In this document: positions 56,573 to 64,000 of the stretch, one piece after another | How positions within the stretch are numbered: position 1 is the first letter of the stretch | How the letters are laid out: the number at the start of each line of letters is the position of its first letter | DNA from: Catellatospora vulcania | Lineage (GTDB): Bacteria; Actinomycetota; Actinomycetes; Mycobacteriales; Micromonosporaceae | Direction: 5' to 3' | NCBI RefSeq assembly: GCF_009720385.1 | Contig: NZ_WARX01000001.1 | Location: 806,001-870,000, forward strand | Length of the DNA: 64,000 nucleotides | Made by a program: the position numbers and the translations under genes | Notes under the pieces: model-generated | The model's database searches: none | Seen by the model: the letters and a program-made list of their open reading frames with translations, nothing else | Told to the model about the DNA's origin: nothing

Positions 56573-59500
56573 ATGCGTAGAGTCACATGGCGGCCTGCCG
56601 CAGCGGCCGCGGCTGCTGCCGCGCTGGTCGCCGGTCTACTGACCGGCATCGGTACCCCGATCGCGACGGCCGCGCCGGCGGCCGCCCCGCCCGACGCCGC
56701 CGGAGTCACCCTGGTGACCGGCGACAACGTCACGGTCTCGGCCGACGGCCAGGTCGCTGTCGAGCCGGGGCCGGGCCGGGCGGGCATGACGTTCCAGGTC
56801 ACGACGGCGTCCGGCCGGGTGCGGGTGATCCCGGCCGATGCGGGAGCGCTGCTCGCCGCAGGCAGGCTCGACGTCCGGCTCTTCGACGTCACGGGGTTGC
56901 TCGACGGCGGGTATGCCCGCCGCGACGGCCTTCCCCTGATCGTCACCGGCGACGGCTCCGGCACCCGGACAGTCGGCACGGCGACCGCCCGGCGGGGTGT
57001 CACCGGCATCGCCGGCCTGACGGGAGTACGCGATCTGTCTGCGATCGGCGGGGTCGCGGTCCGGCAGGCGCGGGCCACGGCCGCCGATGCGTGGCGCGGG
57101 CTGACGGGGTCGCCGGGCGGCGCCCGGCTGCGGGCCGGTGTCGGCAGGATCTGGCTGGACGGCGTACGCCGGCCGGCGCTGGACACCAGCGTCGTCCAGA
57201 TCGGCGCGCCCACCGCCTGGGCGGCCGGCTTCACCGGGACGGGTGCGAGCGTCGCCGTCCTCGACACGGGCATCGACACGGCCCATGCTGATCTCGCCGG
57301 GCAGGTTGCCGGACGCCGGGACTTCACCGGCAGCGGCGAGTCCGAGCTGGACCTGAGTGGGCACGGCACGCATGTCGCGGCGACGATCGCCGGGACCGGT
57401 ATGGCGTCGGGCGGCACGTACCGGGGCGTCGCACCGGGTGCGAAGCTGCTCGACGCCAAGGTGTGCGACCGTTACGACTGCTTCGACTCGGCCATCATCG
57501 CCGGGATGACCTGGGCCGCCGAGCAGGGGGCGAAGATCGCCAACCTCAGTGTCAGCGCACCCGACAGCCCAGGACTGGATCCGGTGGAGCAGGCGGTGCA
57601 GGACCTCAGCGCGAGCCACGGCATGCTGTTCGTCGTGGCCGCGGGTAACGCCGACGGCCCGACCGAAGGCGCGGTGGGCTCGCCGGGCACGGTCCCCGCT
57701 GCGCTGACCGTCGGAGCGGTGGACGGCGCCGACGCGGTCGCGCCGTTCTCCCGGCGGGGACCAGGCCCGGACGGCGTGCTGAAGCCGGAGATCACCGCCC
57801 CCGGGGTCGCGATCACCGCAGCCCGCAGCACGACCGCCCTCGACGTGCCCGGCGCGCTGGGCGACGCGTACACGGAGCTGTCCGGAACCTCGATGGCCAC
57901 GCCGCACGTCGCCGGCGTTGCGGCGCTGCTGAACCAGCGGCACCCGGGCTGGACGGGCCAGCAGTTGAAGGCGGCGCTGATGGCCGCTGCCCAGCCGCGC
58001 GCCGACCAGGCCGTGTACACCCAGGGCGCGGGCCGGGTCGACGCCGCACGCACCGTCGCGCAGACCGTCACGAGCACCACGGCCGGCATCTCGTTCGGCG
58101 CACTCAGGTGGCCGCACACCGACGACCAGGTCACCCACCGGCAGGCGGTCTTCCGCAACACCGCCGCCACGCCGGTCACCCTCGACCTGCGGCTGAACGT
58201 GACCGGGCCGGACGGCGCGGCCGTCCCGGCGGGAATGTTCACGGTGACCCCTGCGCAGCTGACCGTCCCCGCAGGCGGTGAAGCGACCGCGACCGTCACG
58301 GCCGACCCCCGGATCGGGCCGGACGGTCTGGTCGGCGGCTGGCTGACCGCGACCGCGGGCGGAATCGTCGTGGGCGTGCCCGTCGCCGTCGACAAGGAGG
58401 TGGAAAGCTACGACGTCACCCTGCTCCACACCGATCGGGCCGGGCGGACGCCGTCGTTCTTCCTCACCCAACTGGCCCGGCGCGACAGCGACCGGCCGCC
58501 GCTGGACCTGTGGGGGCCGGACCCGGACGGCACCGTGACCCTGCGGGTGCCGAAGGCGCACTACTCGCTGAACAGCTTCCTCCACGTCTACCCCGACGCG
58601 CCGCCGGTGACGAAGGGCGCCTCCGCCACCGCCGCCGCGGAGGATCGCTACGACGTCATGCTCGGCCAACCTGATCTGCTGATCGACCGGGCGATGACCA
58701 TCCGCCTCGACGGCACGCGGGGACTGCCGCTGTCGGTCACCGTGCCGCGCACGTCGGCCCGGCAGTACTACGCCGTCCTGGCCGCATACACCGGACGTCC
58801 ACACGGGACCGCCGGCGGCGCGCTCGTCGGCGGCGACTTCAGTAGCATCTACGCCGCCCAGCTCACCCCGGCGCCGCTTGATCCGGACTACGTCTCGATC
58901 GTGTCAGGTCAGTGGGCTCGCGCGGACACCTCCGGAAGCCTCTGGGCCAGCCCCTACGTCTACGCGCTCTCGTTCCCCGAGCGAGGCCGGATGGTGACCG
59001 GCTACCAGCGCGCCGTCACCGACGACCAGCTGGCGTCCGTGCGGGCCGACTTCGCGCATACGACTGCGGACACGAGAGGAGCCAAGCGCATCCGGGGCGG
59101 GCTGAGCGACTACAGCGTCGGCAACTTCGGCCCGTTCCTCAGCTTCCCGCTGCCGTTCACCCGCACCGAGTACTACACCGCAGACCCGCTCGTCACCTTC
59201 GCCGGCGACTTCGCCGAGATCGACGCCATCACCGACGAGAGGATCAGCGGCGTGTTCGGCGAACACAGGGCCTACCGTGCCGATCGGAGCTATCTCGAGC
59301 GATGGAACCGCGCCGTCTTCGCACCCAGCCTCGGCAACGGTGTCCTGGCGGGCGTCACCCGCACCGGCGACACGCTCACGATGGACCTTGGGCTGCACGG
59401 CGACGGCGCCGGGCGGCCCGGTCGGTCGCAGACCGACTCGGTCTCCGGGACGCTGCACCGCGACGGCGTCAAGCTCGCCGACCTCGACGGCGCCGAGTAC

Positions 59501-59950
59501 GCCGAGATCGCTCTGCCGGCGCAGGACGGCCGCTACCGGCTGGAGCTGCGTGCCGAGCGCGGCGCCCGGTTCGCGCTCACCACACGTACACAGGTCGCGT
59601 GGACCTTCCGGTCCGGGCACGTCTCCGGCGCCGCGCTGCCGCTGCCGCTGTCGGCGATCCGCTGGACCCCAGCCCTCGACCGGTTCGGCAGCGCGCCCGC
59701 CGGCCGGCTATCCGCCGTCCCGGTCACGGTGCTGCCCCAGGCCGGTTCCACAGCCGGAGCCGTCACGTCACTGTCCGTGCAGGCGTCGTTCGACGACGGC
59801 ACGACGTGGCAGAACGTCTCGGTCAAAGACGGCTGCGCATTGGTGCGCCATCCATCCGGCAGTGGTTTCGTGTCGCTGCGAGCGCAGGCCGCCACGGCCG
59901 ACGGCTCAACAGTCGAGGTGACCGTGATCCGGGCATACCGGTACGCCTGA
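56573..59950 (+). CDS. Large secreted subtilisin-family (S8) serine protease
   Basis: 1125 residues. Signal peptide (about 1-34, ATAAPAAA), a propeptide-like region to about 205, S8 catalytic domain with D231 (VLDTGID), H264 (SGHGTH) and S440 (SGTSMATPH), then about 640 residues of C-terminal beta-sandwich domains (VFRNTAATPVTLDLRL is Fn3/CARDB-like). Resembles actinomycete S8 proteases of about 1100 residues. AAGGAGA precedes the ATG. Secreted; substrate broad. It stands just after an ECF sigma pair, but a terminator separates them. Confidence 0.95.
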   Translation: MRRVTWRPAAAAAAAAALVAGLLTGIGTPIATAAPAAAPPDAAGVTLVTGDNVTVSADGQVAVEPGPGRAGMTFQVTTASGRVRVIPADAGALLAAGRLDVRLFDVTGLLDGGYARRDGLPLIVTGDGSGTRTVGTATARRGVTGIAGLTGVRDLSAIGGVAVRQARATAADAWRGLTGSPGGARLRAGVGRIWLDGVRRPALDTSVVQIGAPTAWAAGFTGTGASVAVLDTGIDTAHADLAGQVAGRRDFTGSGESELDLSGHGTHVAATIAGTGMASGGTYRGVAPGAKLLDAKVCDRYDCFDSAIIAGMTWAAEQGAKIANLSVSAPDSPGLDPVEQAVQDLSASHGMLFVVAAGNADGPTEGAVGSPGTVPAALTVGAVDGADAVAPFSRRGPGPDGVLKPEITAPGVAITAARSTTALDVPGALGDAYTELSGTSMATPHVAGVAALLNQRHPGWTGQQLKAALMAAAQPRADQAVYTQGAGRVDAARTVAQTVTSTTAGISFGALRWPHTDDQVTHRQAVFRNTAATPVTLDLRLNVTGPDGAAVPAGMFTVTPAQLTVPAGGEATATVTADPRIGPDGLVGGWLTATAGGIVVGVPVAVDKEVESYDVTLLHTDRAGRTPSFFLTQLARRDSDRPPLDLWGPDPDGTVTLRVPKAHYSLNSFLHVYPDAPPVTKGASATAAAEDRYDVMLGQPDLLIDRAMTIRLDGTRGLPLSVTVPRTSARQYYAVLAAYTGRPHGTAGGALVGGDFSSIYAAQLTPAPLDPDYVSIVSGQWARADTSGSLWASPYVYALSFPERGRMVTGYQRAVTDDQLASVRADFAHTTADTRGAKRIRGGLSDYSVGNFGPFLSFPLPFTRTEYYTADPLVTFAGDFAEIDAITDERISGVFGEHRAYRADRSYLERWNRAVFAPSLGNGVLAGVTRTGDTLTMDLGLHGDGAGRPGRSQTDSVSGTLHRDGVKLADLDGAEYAEIALPAQDGRYRLELRAERGARFALTTRTQVAWTFRSGHVSGAALPLPLSAIRWTPALDRFGSAPAGRLSAVPVTVLPQAGSTAGAVTSLSVQASFDDGTTWQNVSVKDGCALVRHPSGSGFVSLRAQAATADGSTVEVTVIRAYRYA

Positions 59951-59956
59951 CCGCTA

Positions 59957-59983
59957 GGGTGCCGGGCCTGCAGCCCGGCACCC
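59957..59983 (+). terminator. Terminator of the protease gene
   Basis: Perfect 11-bp stem GGGTGCCGGGC/GCCCGGCACCC, loop CTGCA, 6 bp after the stop. Confidence 0.85.
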
Positions 59984-60372
59984 TCACCAGGTCCAGCCGA
60001 CCTCGACAGCCGACTGGGTTCGACCCGGACGTGGGCGAGTTCGCGCTGCCTGTCGAACTCAGGTGGGGGCGGGCGAAGTAGACCTTGACGTCGGCGGCGA
60101 CCGACAGGGCGGCGTGTTCGGCCCTCTCGGTGTGGCAGTTGAGCCGGACTCATCGGCCACAACTGCTGGTTCGTGTCCGGGGAGCTCACGGGATTTCCGG
60201 CACGTACGGGCGAGTCGTGGGGGGGGGGGGGGGGGGGCCGCCCCCCCCCCCCCCCCCGCCGCGCCAAGCACCACCACCCACCCCCCCCCGCCCCGGTGTT
60301 GTCCGGCCCGTCGGGGCGTGCGGGGGGGGCCCGGCGACCCGCCCGCCCCCCACGACTCACGGGCCGTCTACG
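59984..60372. other. Low-complexity gap, possible assembly problem
   Basis: Contains G19, C17 and other long G or C runs (60219-60257, 60277-60290, 60322-60330) and CGAGTCGTGGGGGG/CCCCCCACGACTCA arms that fold back. No gene supported. Confidence 0.6.
60219..60257. repeat. G19-CCG-C17 homopolymer palindrome
   Basis: 19 consecutive G, then CCG, then 17 consecutive C. Could form a perfect hairpin or G-quadruplexes, or reflect low-quality sequence. Confidence 0.8.
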
Positions 60373-61776
60373 TCAGCAGAGGCCGCCCGTGCAACCGCCC
60401 ACCGGCACCGGTTCGCCGGTCATCGGGTTGGGCAGGTCGGGCCGCGACTCCGGCTTCGCCCGTGCCGCGTTGCCTGGCTCGATCAGCGCGAACAGGTCGT
60501 CGGCGTTCGGGTCGACCAGGATCAGCGCCCCCAGGTCGGGCAGGTCCGGCTCCTCCGAGCCCGGCCGCTGCCAGCCCTCCAGCACGGTGACCGCCGCGCC
60601 GCGTACCCGCAGCGTGCCTTTGACCACCTCTTCGGTGAGGACCGGCGGCCCGTAGTCGGGGTCGTACATGCCGCCCTCGGCGGTGCCGCTGCCCGTCTGG
60701 GTGCAGTTCTCGGCGTTGGCGTCGCAGCGGTAGGTGACCGTGCTGCTGGTGTTCTTTCCGCCCGGGACGTAACTCGACTCGGTATGGCTCACCGACGTGT
60801 CCATGACTTCGCCGTTGGCGTTCCGGTTGTACCGCGTGGTGTCGGTCTGGCTCTCGGTGTGCCCGTCCTTGAAGTGGAGCGTGACCGTCGTGGACTCCTT
60901 CAGGATGTTGCCGTCCGCGTCTTTCGTCGTCTCGTGCTCCTCGTCGACCCGCACGTCACCTTCCCAGTGGCTGTCGGAGGTGGTCGTCACGGTCGGTCCC
61001 GCGGACCCGCCGGGGTTGGTGTACTCGACGGTGGTCGTGCCGTTCTTGTCGGTCGTGGTGTGGGTCTCCGAGCCGTCGCCGTACGTGGTGATGTCGCCGC
61101 TGCCGTAGCCGCCCCAGTCCTTGACGCTGTCCACCACTCCGCCGCGCTCGGCCCCGTAGGTCGCACTGCCGTCCACGGCGAGCAGCGAGGTCTGCACACG
61201 GCCGGGCTTGACCGCGGCCAGTTTCAGGCCGCCGCTGCTGGTGCCGCCGTTGGTGCCGGGCAGGTCGAGGCCGAGGCTGAACGGGTCCTTCGTCGGGTCG
61301 AGGCCGAACTTCTTCATCAGGTCCCCGGTGACACCGAACCTGCCCACGGCGTCGGCGCGGCTCGGGATCGGGAACGCGCCCAGCCAGTCGTGGGCCACCT
61401 CCTGACGTTGCCGGACCAGCTCGGTGGGCAGCAGGAGGAACGCTCCGGCGCCCGCTTCGAACGAGGGCAGGGCGCGGTCGACGGCCAGGTCGACGAGTCT
61501 TTGCAGCAGCGGGCGGCTGGTCTTGTCGTTCGGGTCGGTGCCGGCGGCCAGTTCGTCGGCGTCGCAGTAGCCGTCGCCGTCGGAGTCGACCACGAACCAG
61601 GCCGCGTAGCAGGCGGTCGTGTCGCAGACGACAAGGTCGCGCGTGGGGCGGCGGGGCGGGTCCTCGGCGGCGGCAGCGGGCGCCGCCGCGACTGCCAGCG
61701 CCAGCGCGGCGGCAGCGGCGAGCGCTCTCCGGGCCGGCGCATAGGCGCCGCCACGATTCACGGAGGGGTTTGTCAT
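60373..61776 (-). CDS. Secreted protein with thrombospondin type 3-like calcium motif
   Basis: 467 residues: signal peptide (about 1-37, ending AAAA), then DSDGDGYCDADELAAGTDPN (about 64-83), a calcium-binding type 3 repeat followed by a helical region, then a Gly/Thr/Ser/Asp-rich beta region (TTTDKNGTTTVEYTN, HFKDGHTESQTDTTRYN) and a Cys-containing end GGCTGGLC. Probably a secreted or surface protein of unknown role. The upstream homopolymer lies just beyond its stop. Confidence 0.8.
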   Translation of the reverse strand: MTNPSVNRGGAYAPARRALAAAAALALAVAAAPAAAAEDPPRRPTRDLVVCDTTACYAAWFVVDSDGDGYCDADELAAGTDPNDKTSRPLLQRLVDLAVDRALPSFEAGAGAFLLLPTELVRQRQEVAHDWLGAFPIPSRADAVGRFGVTGDLMKKFGLDPTKDPFSLGLDLPGTNGGTSSGGLKLAAVKPGRVQTSLLAVDGSATYGAERGGVVDSVKDWGGYGSGDITTYGDGSETHTTTDKNGTTTVEYTNPGGSAGPTVTTTSDSHWEGDVRVDEEHETTKDADGNILKESTTVTLHFKDGHTESQTDTTRYNRNANGEVMDTSVSHTESSYVPGGKNTSSTVTYRCDANAENCTQTGSGTAEGGMYDPDYGPPVLTEEVVKGTLRVRGAAVTVLEGWQRPGSEEPDLPDLGALILVDPNADDLFALIEPGNAARAKPESRPDLPNPMTGEPVPVGGCTGGLC

Positions 61777-62163
61777 GCGGCGAATGCTGGCAGCACCGTC
61801 GGTGTCCGTACGCTGTCTGTCTGTTCCGTGACACCCGCGTCGGCCACCCCCAGGGGGATTCCCCAGTCCCGCCGCTCTCCTCGGGCAAGGCCCCGACCTC
61901 GGCGCGCCGCTGATGATCCCGGTGTCAGGCGTACGTTGCTGCGGAGCAAAACCCAGAAGATCGAGCTTCGCCGCGACAAGGGCGAAGGCGACCCAATCCT
62001 CAACGCCCTGAAGATCCAGCAGGACCCGCGCCTATGAGATAGCCGACCAATCCGCCGGCAGTGGTCAGAGCCTCCTCGGGTGCACGACACGCACCACATC
62101 GCTCGCGGGCGGCGCTGGATTCGGTTGACGGACGGTCCCGCGCTCCAGGCTGCGAGTGCCCGG
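61777..62163. other. Gap without a supported gene
   Basis: Presumably the promoter region for the minus-strand secreted protein. A short plus-strand frame (LLRSKTQKIELRRDKGEG, ending 62037) has no start in a suitable place. Nothing else seen. Confidence 0.45.
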
Positions 62164-62784
62164 CTAGGGACAGTCGACGTCGTCCGAGGCGTGCGGGTTG
62201 CCGCCTGGGTGGCGCTGCGCGAGCAGGCTGACATACCGGCCAAGCGGGGTGTTCAAGTGCGCACAGACGATCGACCGGCTGATGCTCGTCGTCGCCGTCC
62301 TGGTCGACTCGCCGCCGGTCGCGGTGACGGTGACGACCTTGCTGATGGCCCGGCTCTCGACGCCGTTCCCGGTGGGGAACGTGAAAGTCACCAGAATCTT
62401 GACGGGACCGGTACCGGTGACTTGAGCGGTGACGGTCGCGACCACGTTGCCGCCGCTCACGTGGCCGGCGATCTGTACAGACTTCAGTTTGCCCGCCGGC
62501 TTCGGCGACGGCTTCGGGCTGGGCGCGCGGGTCGGCTTCGGCGACGGGCTCGGCTTCGGTGACGGGCTGGGCACGGAAGACACGGACGGGCCGGCACTCG
62601 GCGTCGGCAGCTCGTCCAGCAGCGGCGTGCCGAAGCTCAGCATGCGAGGCGAACCGTTCTGCTGCCCGGCCCACGACCACACGGCGTAGCCGCCGCCCCC
62701 GCAGACGACCAGCGCGAGTGCGAGCAGGCCGATCAAAACGCCGCGCCGCAGTCGGGTCGGCGGCTGCCGAGGAAGGTCGCTCAT
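62164..62784 (-). CDS. Membrane-anchored protein with PSPKPS linker
   Basis: 206 residues: short basic N-terminus (RQPPTRLRRG), one membrane helix (about 16-40, VLIGLLALALVVCGGGGYAV), a Ser/Pro/Lys linker made of PSPKPS-type repeats (about 60-97), then an extracellular beta domain (GHVSGGNVVATVTAQVTGTG) ending with Cys204. Unknown function; domain may be Ig-like. Confidence 0.75.
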   Translation of the reverse strand: MSDLPRQPPTRLRRGVLIGLLALALVVCGGGGYAVWSWAGQQNGSPRMLSFGTPLLDELPTPSAGPSVSSVPSPSPKPSPSPKPTRAPSPKPSPKPAGKLKSVQIAGHVSGGNVVATVTAQVTGTGPVKILVTFTFPTGNGVESRAISKVVTVTATGGESTRTATTSISRSIVCAHLNTPLGRYVSLLAQRHPGGNPHASDDVDCP

Positions 62785-62935
62785 TGTCTCGCCGTTCTGT
62801 GGTCAACGAAGTCGGCTGAACCTACCGGAACGTCAGCGGCGCGGGGCGCCGGCATCCTGGATCGATCGCGCCGCGGGTCGGTCACCCGCGTTGATCATGT
62901 GCGGGATGGAGGAGAGCGGCGGGGCCGCACACGTC

Positions 62936-62970
62936 GCCGGCCGGGAGCAGGAAGACCGCTCCCGGCCGGC
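62936..62970 (-). terminator. Terminator of the right-edge gene
   Basis: Perfect 13-bp stem GCCGGCCGGGAGC/GCTCCCGGCCGGC (62936-62948 with 62958-62970), 8 bp after the minus-strand stop at 62979. Confidence 0.75.
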
Positions 62971-62978
62971 GGGCCAGG

Positions 62979-64000
62979 TCAGCTGTACGCGTACGTCAGC
63001 GTGGCCGGGCCGGTCGGTGTGATCGGCACGTTCGTGGCGGTGGCGAAGCCGGTGCCGCCGTACCAGCCGAACCGGTCACCGTTGCCGGCCGAGTACTGGA
63101 ACCGCACCTGCTGCCCGTGGAGGATGAGCAGGCTGACCTCGTCACCGGACTGTTCGGCGTATCCGATCGCGGCCAGGTCGCCGGTGGCGACGTTGAACGC
63201 GGCCGGCTCGCCGCCGTCCGGCCCGCCGGTGACGGTGACCCGCACCTGGGTTCCCCGCTTGAGCTGCTGGTCGAAAACGGTGGTCTGCTCGGCGGCGACG
63301 GGCACCTTCACCGCGTCGTGCCGTTTGGCGATCGCGCCGCTCCACTGCCAGGCATGCTCGGCGACCCGGAACTGCAGCGGCCACTGGTACGGCCCGAGCC
63401 ATCCGATCGTGTAGTGCCCGGTGCTGTCGATGGTGGCGCCGCCGCGGCTGCCGTTGCCGATGGTCGGGGTGACCATGGACACGACGCCGCCGGTGACCGG
63501 TTGGCCGTCCGCGCCGGTCACCACGCCGGTCACCGTCCCGGCCCGATCCATCTTGATCCGCTGGATCTGCCGCGTCTCGCCGGGTGCGAGTGTGATCGAG
63601 CGGGCATCCTGCTGGCTGCCGGTGCCGTGCCCGTCCTTGCCGAACCACTGCGCGCCGTACGGCGAACCGCCGGCGGGCAGCACGAACAGCTGCATCGTGC
63701 CCGGGTCCACGTGGTCGAGGGTCAGCGTGCCGTCCGGTCCGCTCTCGCCGGGGCAGCCCTGCCAGGTGCGGAAGCTCTGCCTGGTGGCGGGGAAGACGCA
63801 GACCCCGGCGAGCGGCTCTCCCGTCACGGCGTCGACGACCTTCGTGGTGATGTGGGCGTAGGGCGTGAGGGACACCTCCAGCTCGGTCGTCTGTCCGGCC
63901 GTGACCGTCACCGGGAACAGCTGGTAGCGGTATCCAGGGGCGTGCACCGCGACCTCGACCTGGCCCGCCGGCGCCCCGAGGAGCACCGCCACGCCGTGCT
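62979..64000 (-). CDS. Carboxypeptidase-regulatory-like repeat protein (N-terminus beyond window)
   Basis: At least 340 residues of tandem beta-sandwich domains of the carboxypeptidase-regulatory/CNA-B type: VVDAVTGEPLAGVCVFPAT, GTVTGVVTGADGQPVTGGVV and similar DxxGxPVxGxxV units. Probably the C-terminal part of a larger secreted or surface protein. The reading frame is open through the right edge, so the start is outside. Confidence 0.8.
   Translation of the reverse strand, partial: HGVAVLLGAPAGQVEVAVHAPGYRYQLFPVTVTAGQTTELEVSLTPYAHITTKVVDAVTGEPLAGVCVFPATRQSFRTWQGCPGESGPDGTLTLDHVDPGTMQLFVLPAGGSPYGAQWFGKDGHGTGSQQDARSITLAPGETRQIQRIKMDRAGTVTGVVTGADGQPVTGGVVSMVTPTIGNGSRGGATIDSTGHYTIGWLGPYQWPLQFRVAEHAWQWSGAIAKRHDAVKVPVAAEQTTVFDQQLKRGTQVRVTVTGGPDGGEPAAFNVATGDLAAIGYAEQSGDEVSLLILHGQQVRFQYSAGNGDRFGWYGGTGFATATNVPITPTGPATLTYAYS

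Overview
The window is very GC-rich (around 70 percent by eye) with strong G/C bias at third codon positions. It carries an SsgB sporulation/division protein, a full conservon (CvnABCD), many GTG starts, ATGA/GTGA-coupled operons, several ECF sigma factors with membrane partners, and secreted carbohydrate-active enzymes. Together these point to a filamentous, sporulating actinomycete. The SsgB sequence and the GGAAGGGCACCTT-type intergenic hairpins suggest Micromonosporaceae; the family assignment is inference, the order is much safer.

Layout. 1-4304: a Ser/Thr kinase cut by the left edge, a secreted AA10 lytic polysaccharide monooxygenase with a chitin/cellulose-binding tail, a DUF305 lipoprotein, and an ECF sigma/membrane protein pair. 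4417-19099: a glucuronoxylan-type utilisation locus. It has a CE7 acetylxylan esterase and LacI regulator on the minus strand, and a divergent operon of two LplB/LplC-type permeases, a lipoprotein binding protein, GH39, DUF624 and GH42. A GH67 alpha-glucuronidase and mannonate dehydratase follow on the minus strand, controlled from a divergent GntR/FadR gene. Two matching LacI operator-like palindromes flank the LacI/permease promoter region, and no ABC ATPase is encoded. 19178-21157: a secreted alpha/beta hydrolase and a PEP-mutase-like enzyme.

21272-25303 holds a three-gene MoxR-type cassette (unknown protein, MoxR AAA+ ATPase, HExxH plus VWA-like DUF2201 protein). 25331-32055 has small membrane and unknown proteins, four tRNA genes (Val-GAC, Cys, and two identical Gly-GCC copies in opposite orientation around a CapA-like lipoprotein), KptA, another ECF sigma/membrane propeller pair, and NYN and GNAT proteins. 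32067-35738 is the conservon. 36887-44465 is the most striking block: six translationally coupled genes encoding a SWIM zinc-finger protein, a 47-residue bridging ORF, DUF5691, a second MoxR ATPase with an unusual Walker B, DUF5682 and a VWA protein. It resembles, from memory, the uncharacterised E. coli yehLMPQ genes.

After SsgB (45385) a tRNA-Val(CAC) gene marks the start of an accessory stretch (about 46.1-55 kb). This contains frameshifted genes, a transposase remnant, a divergent sigma-like/LuxR regulator pair and two small secreted proteins, and it has long gaps and more AT-rich patches. From 55069 the sequence looks like core genome again: an ECF sigma/membrane partner pair, a large secreted S8 protease, and secreted or membrane-anchored proteins of unknown function. 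A G19/C17 homopolymer palindrome at 60219-60257 is either a remarkable structure or an assembly fault.
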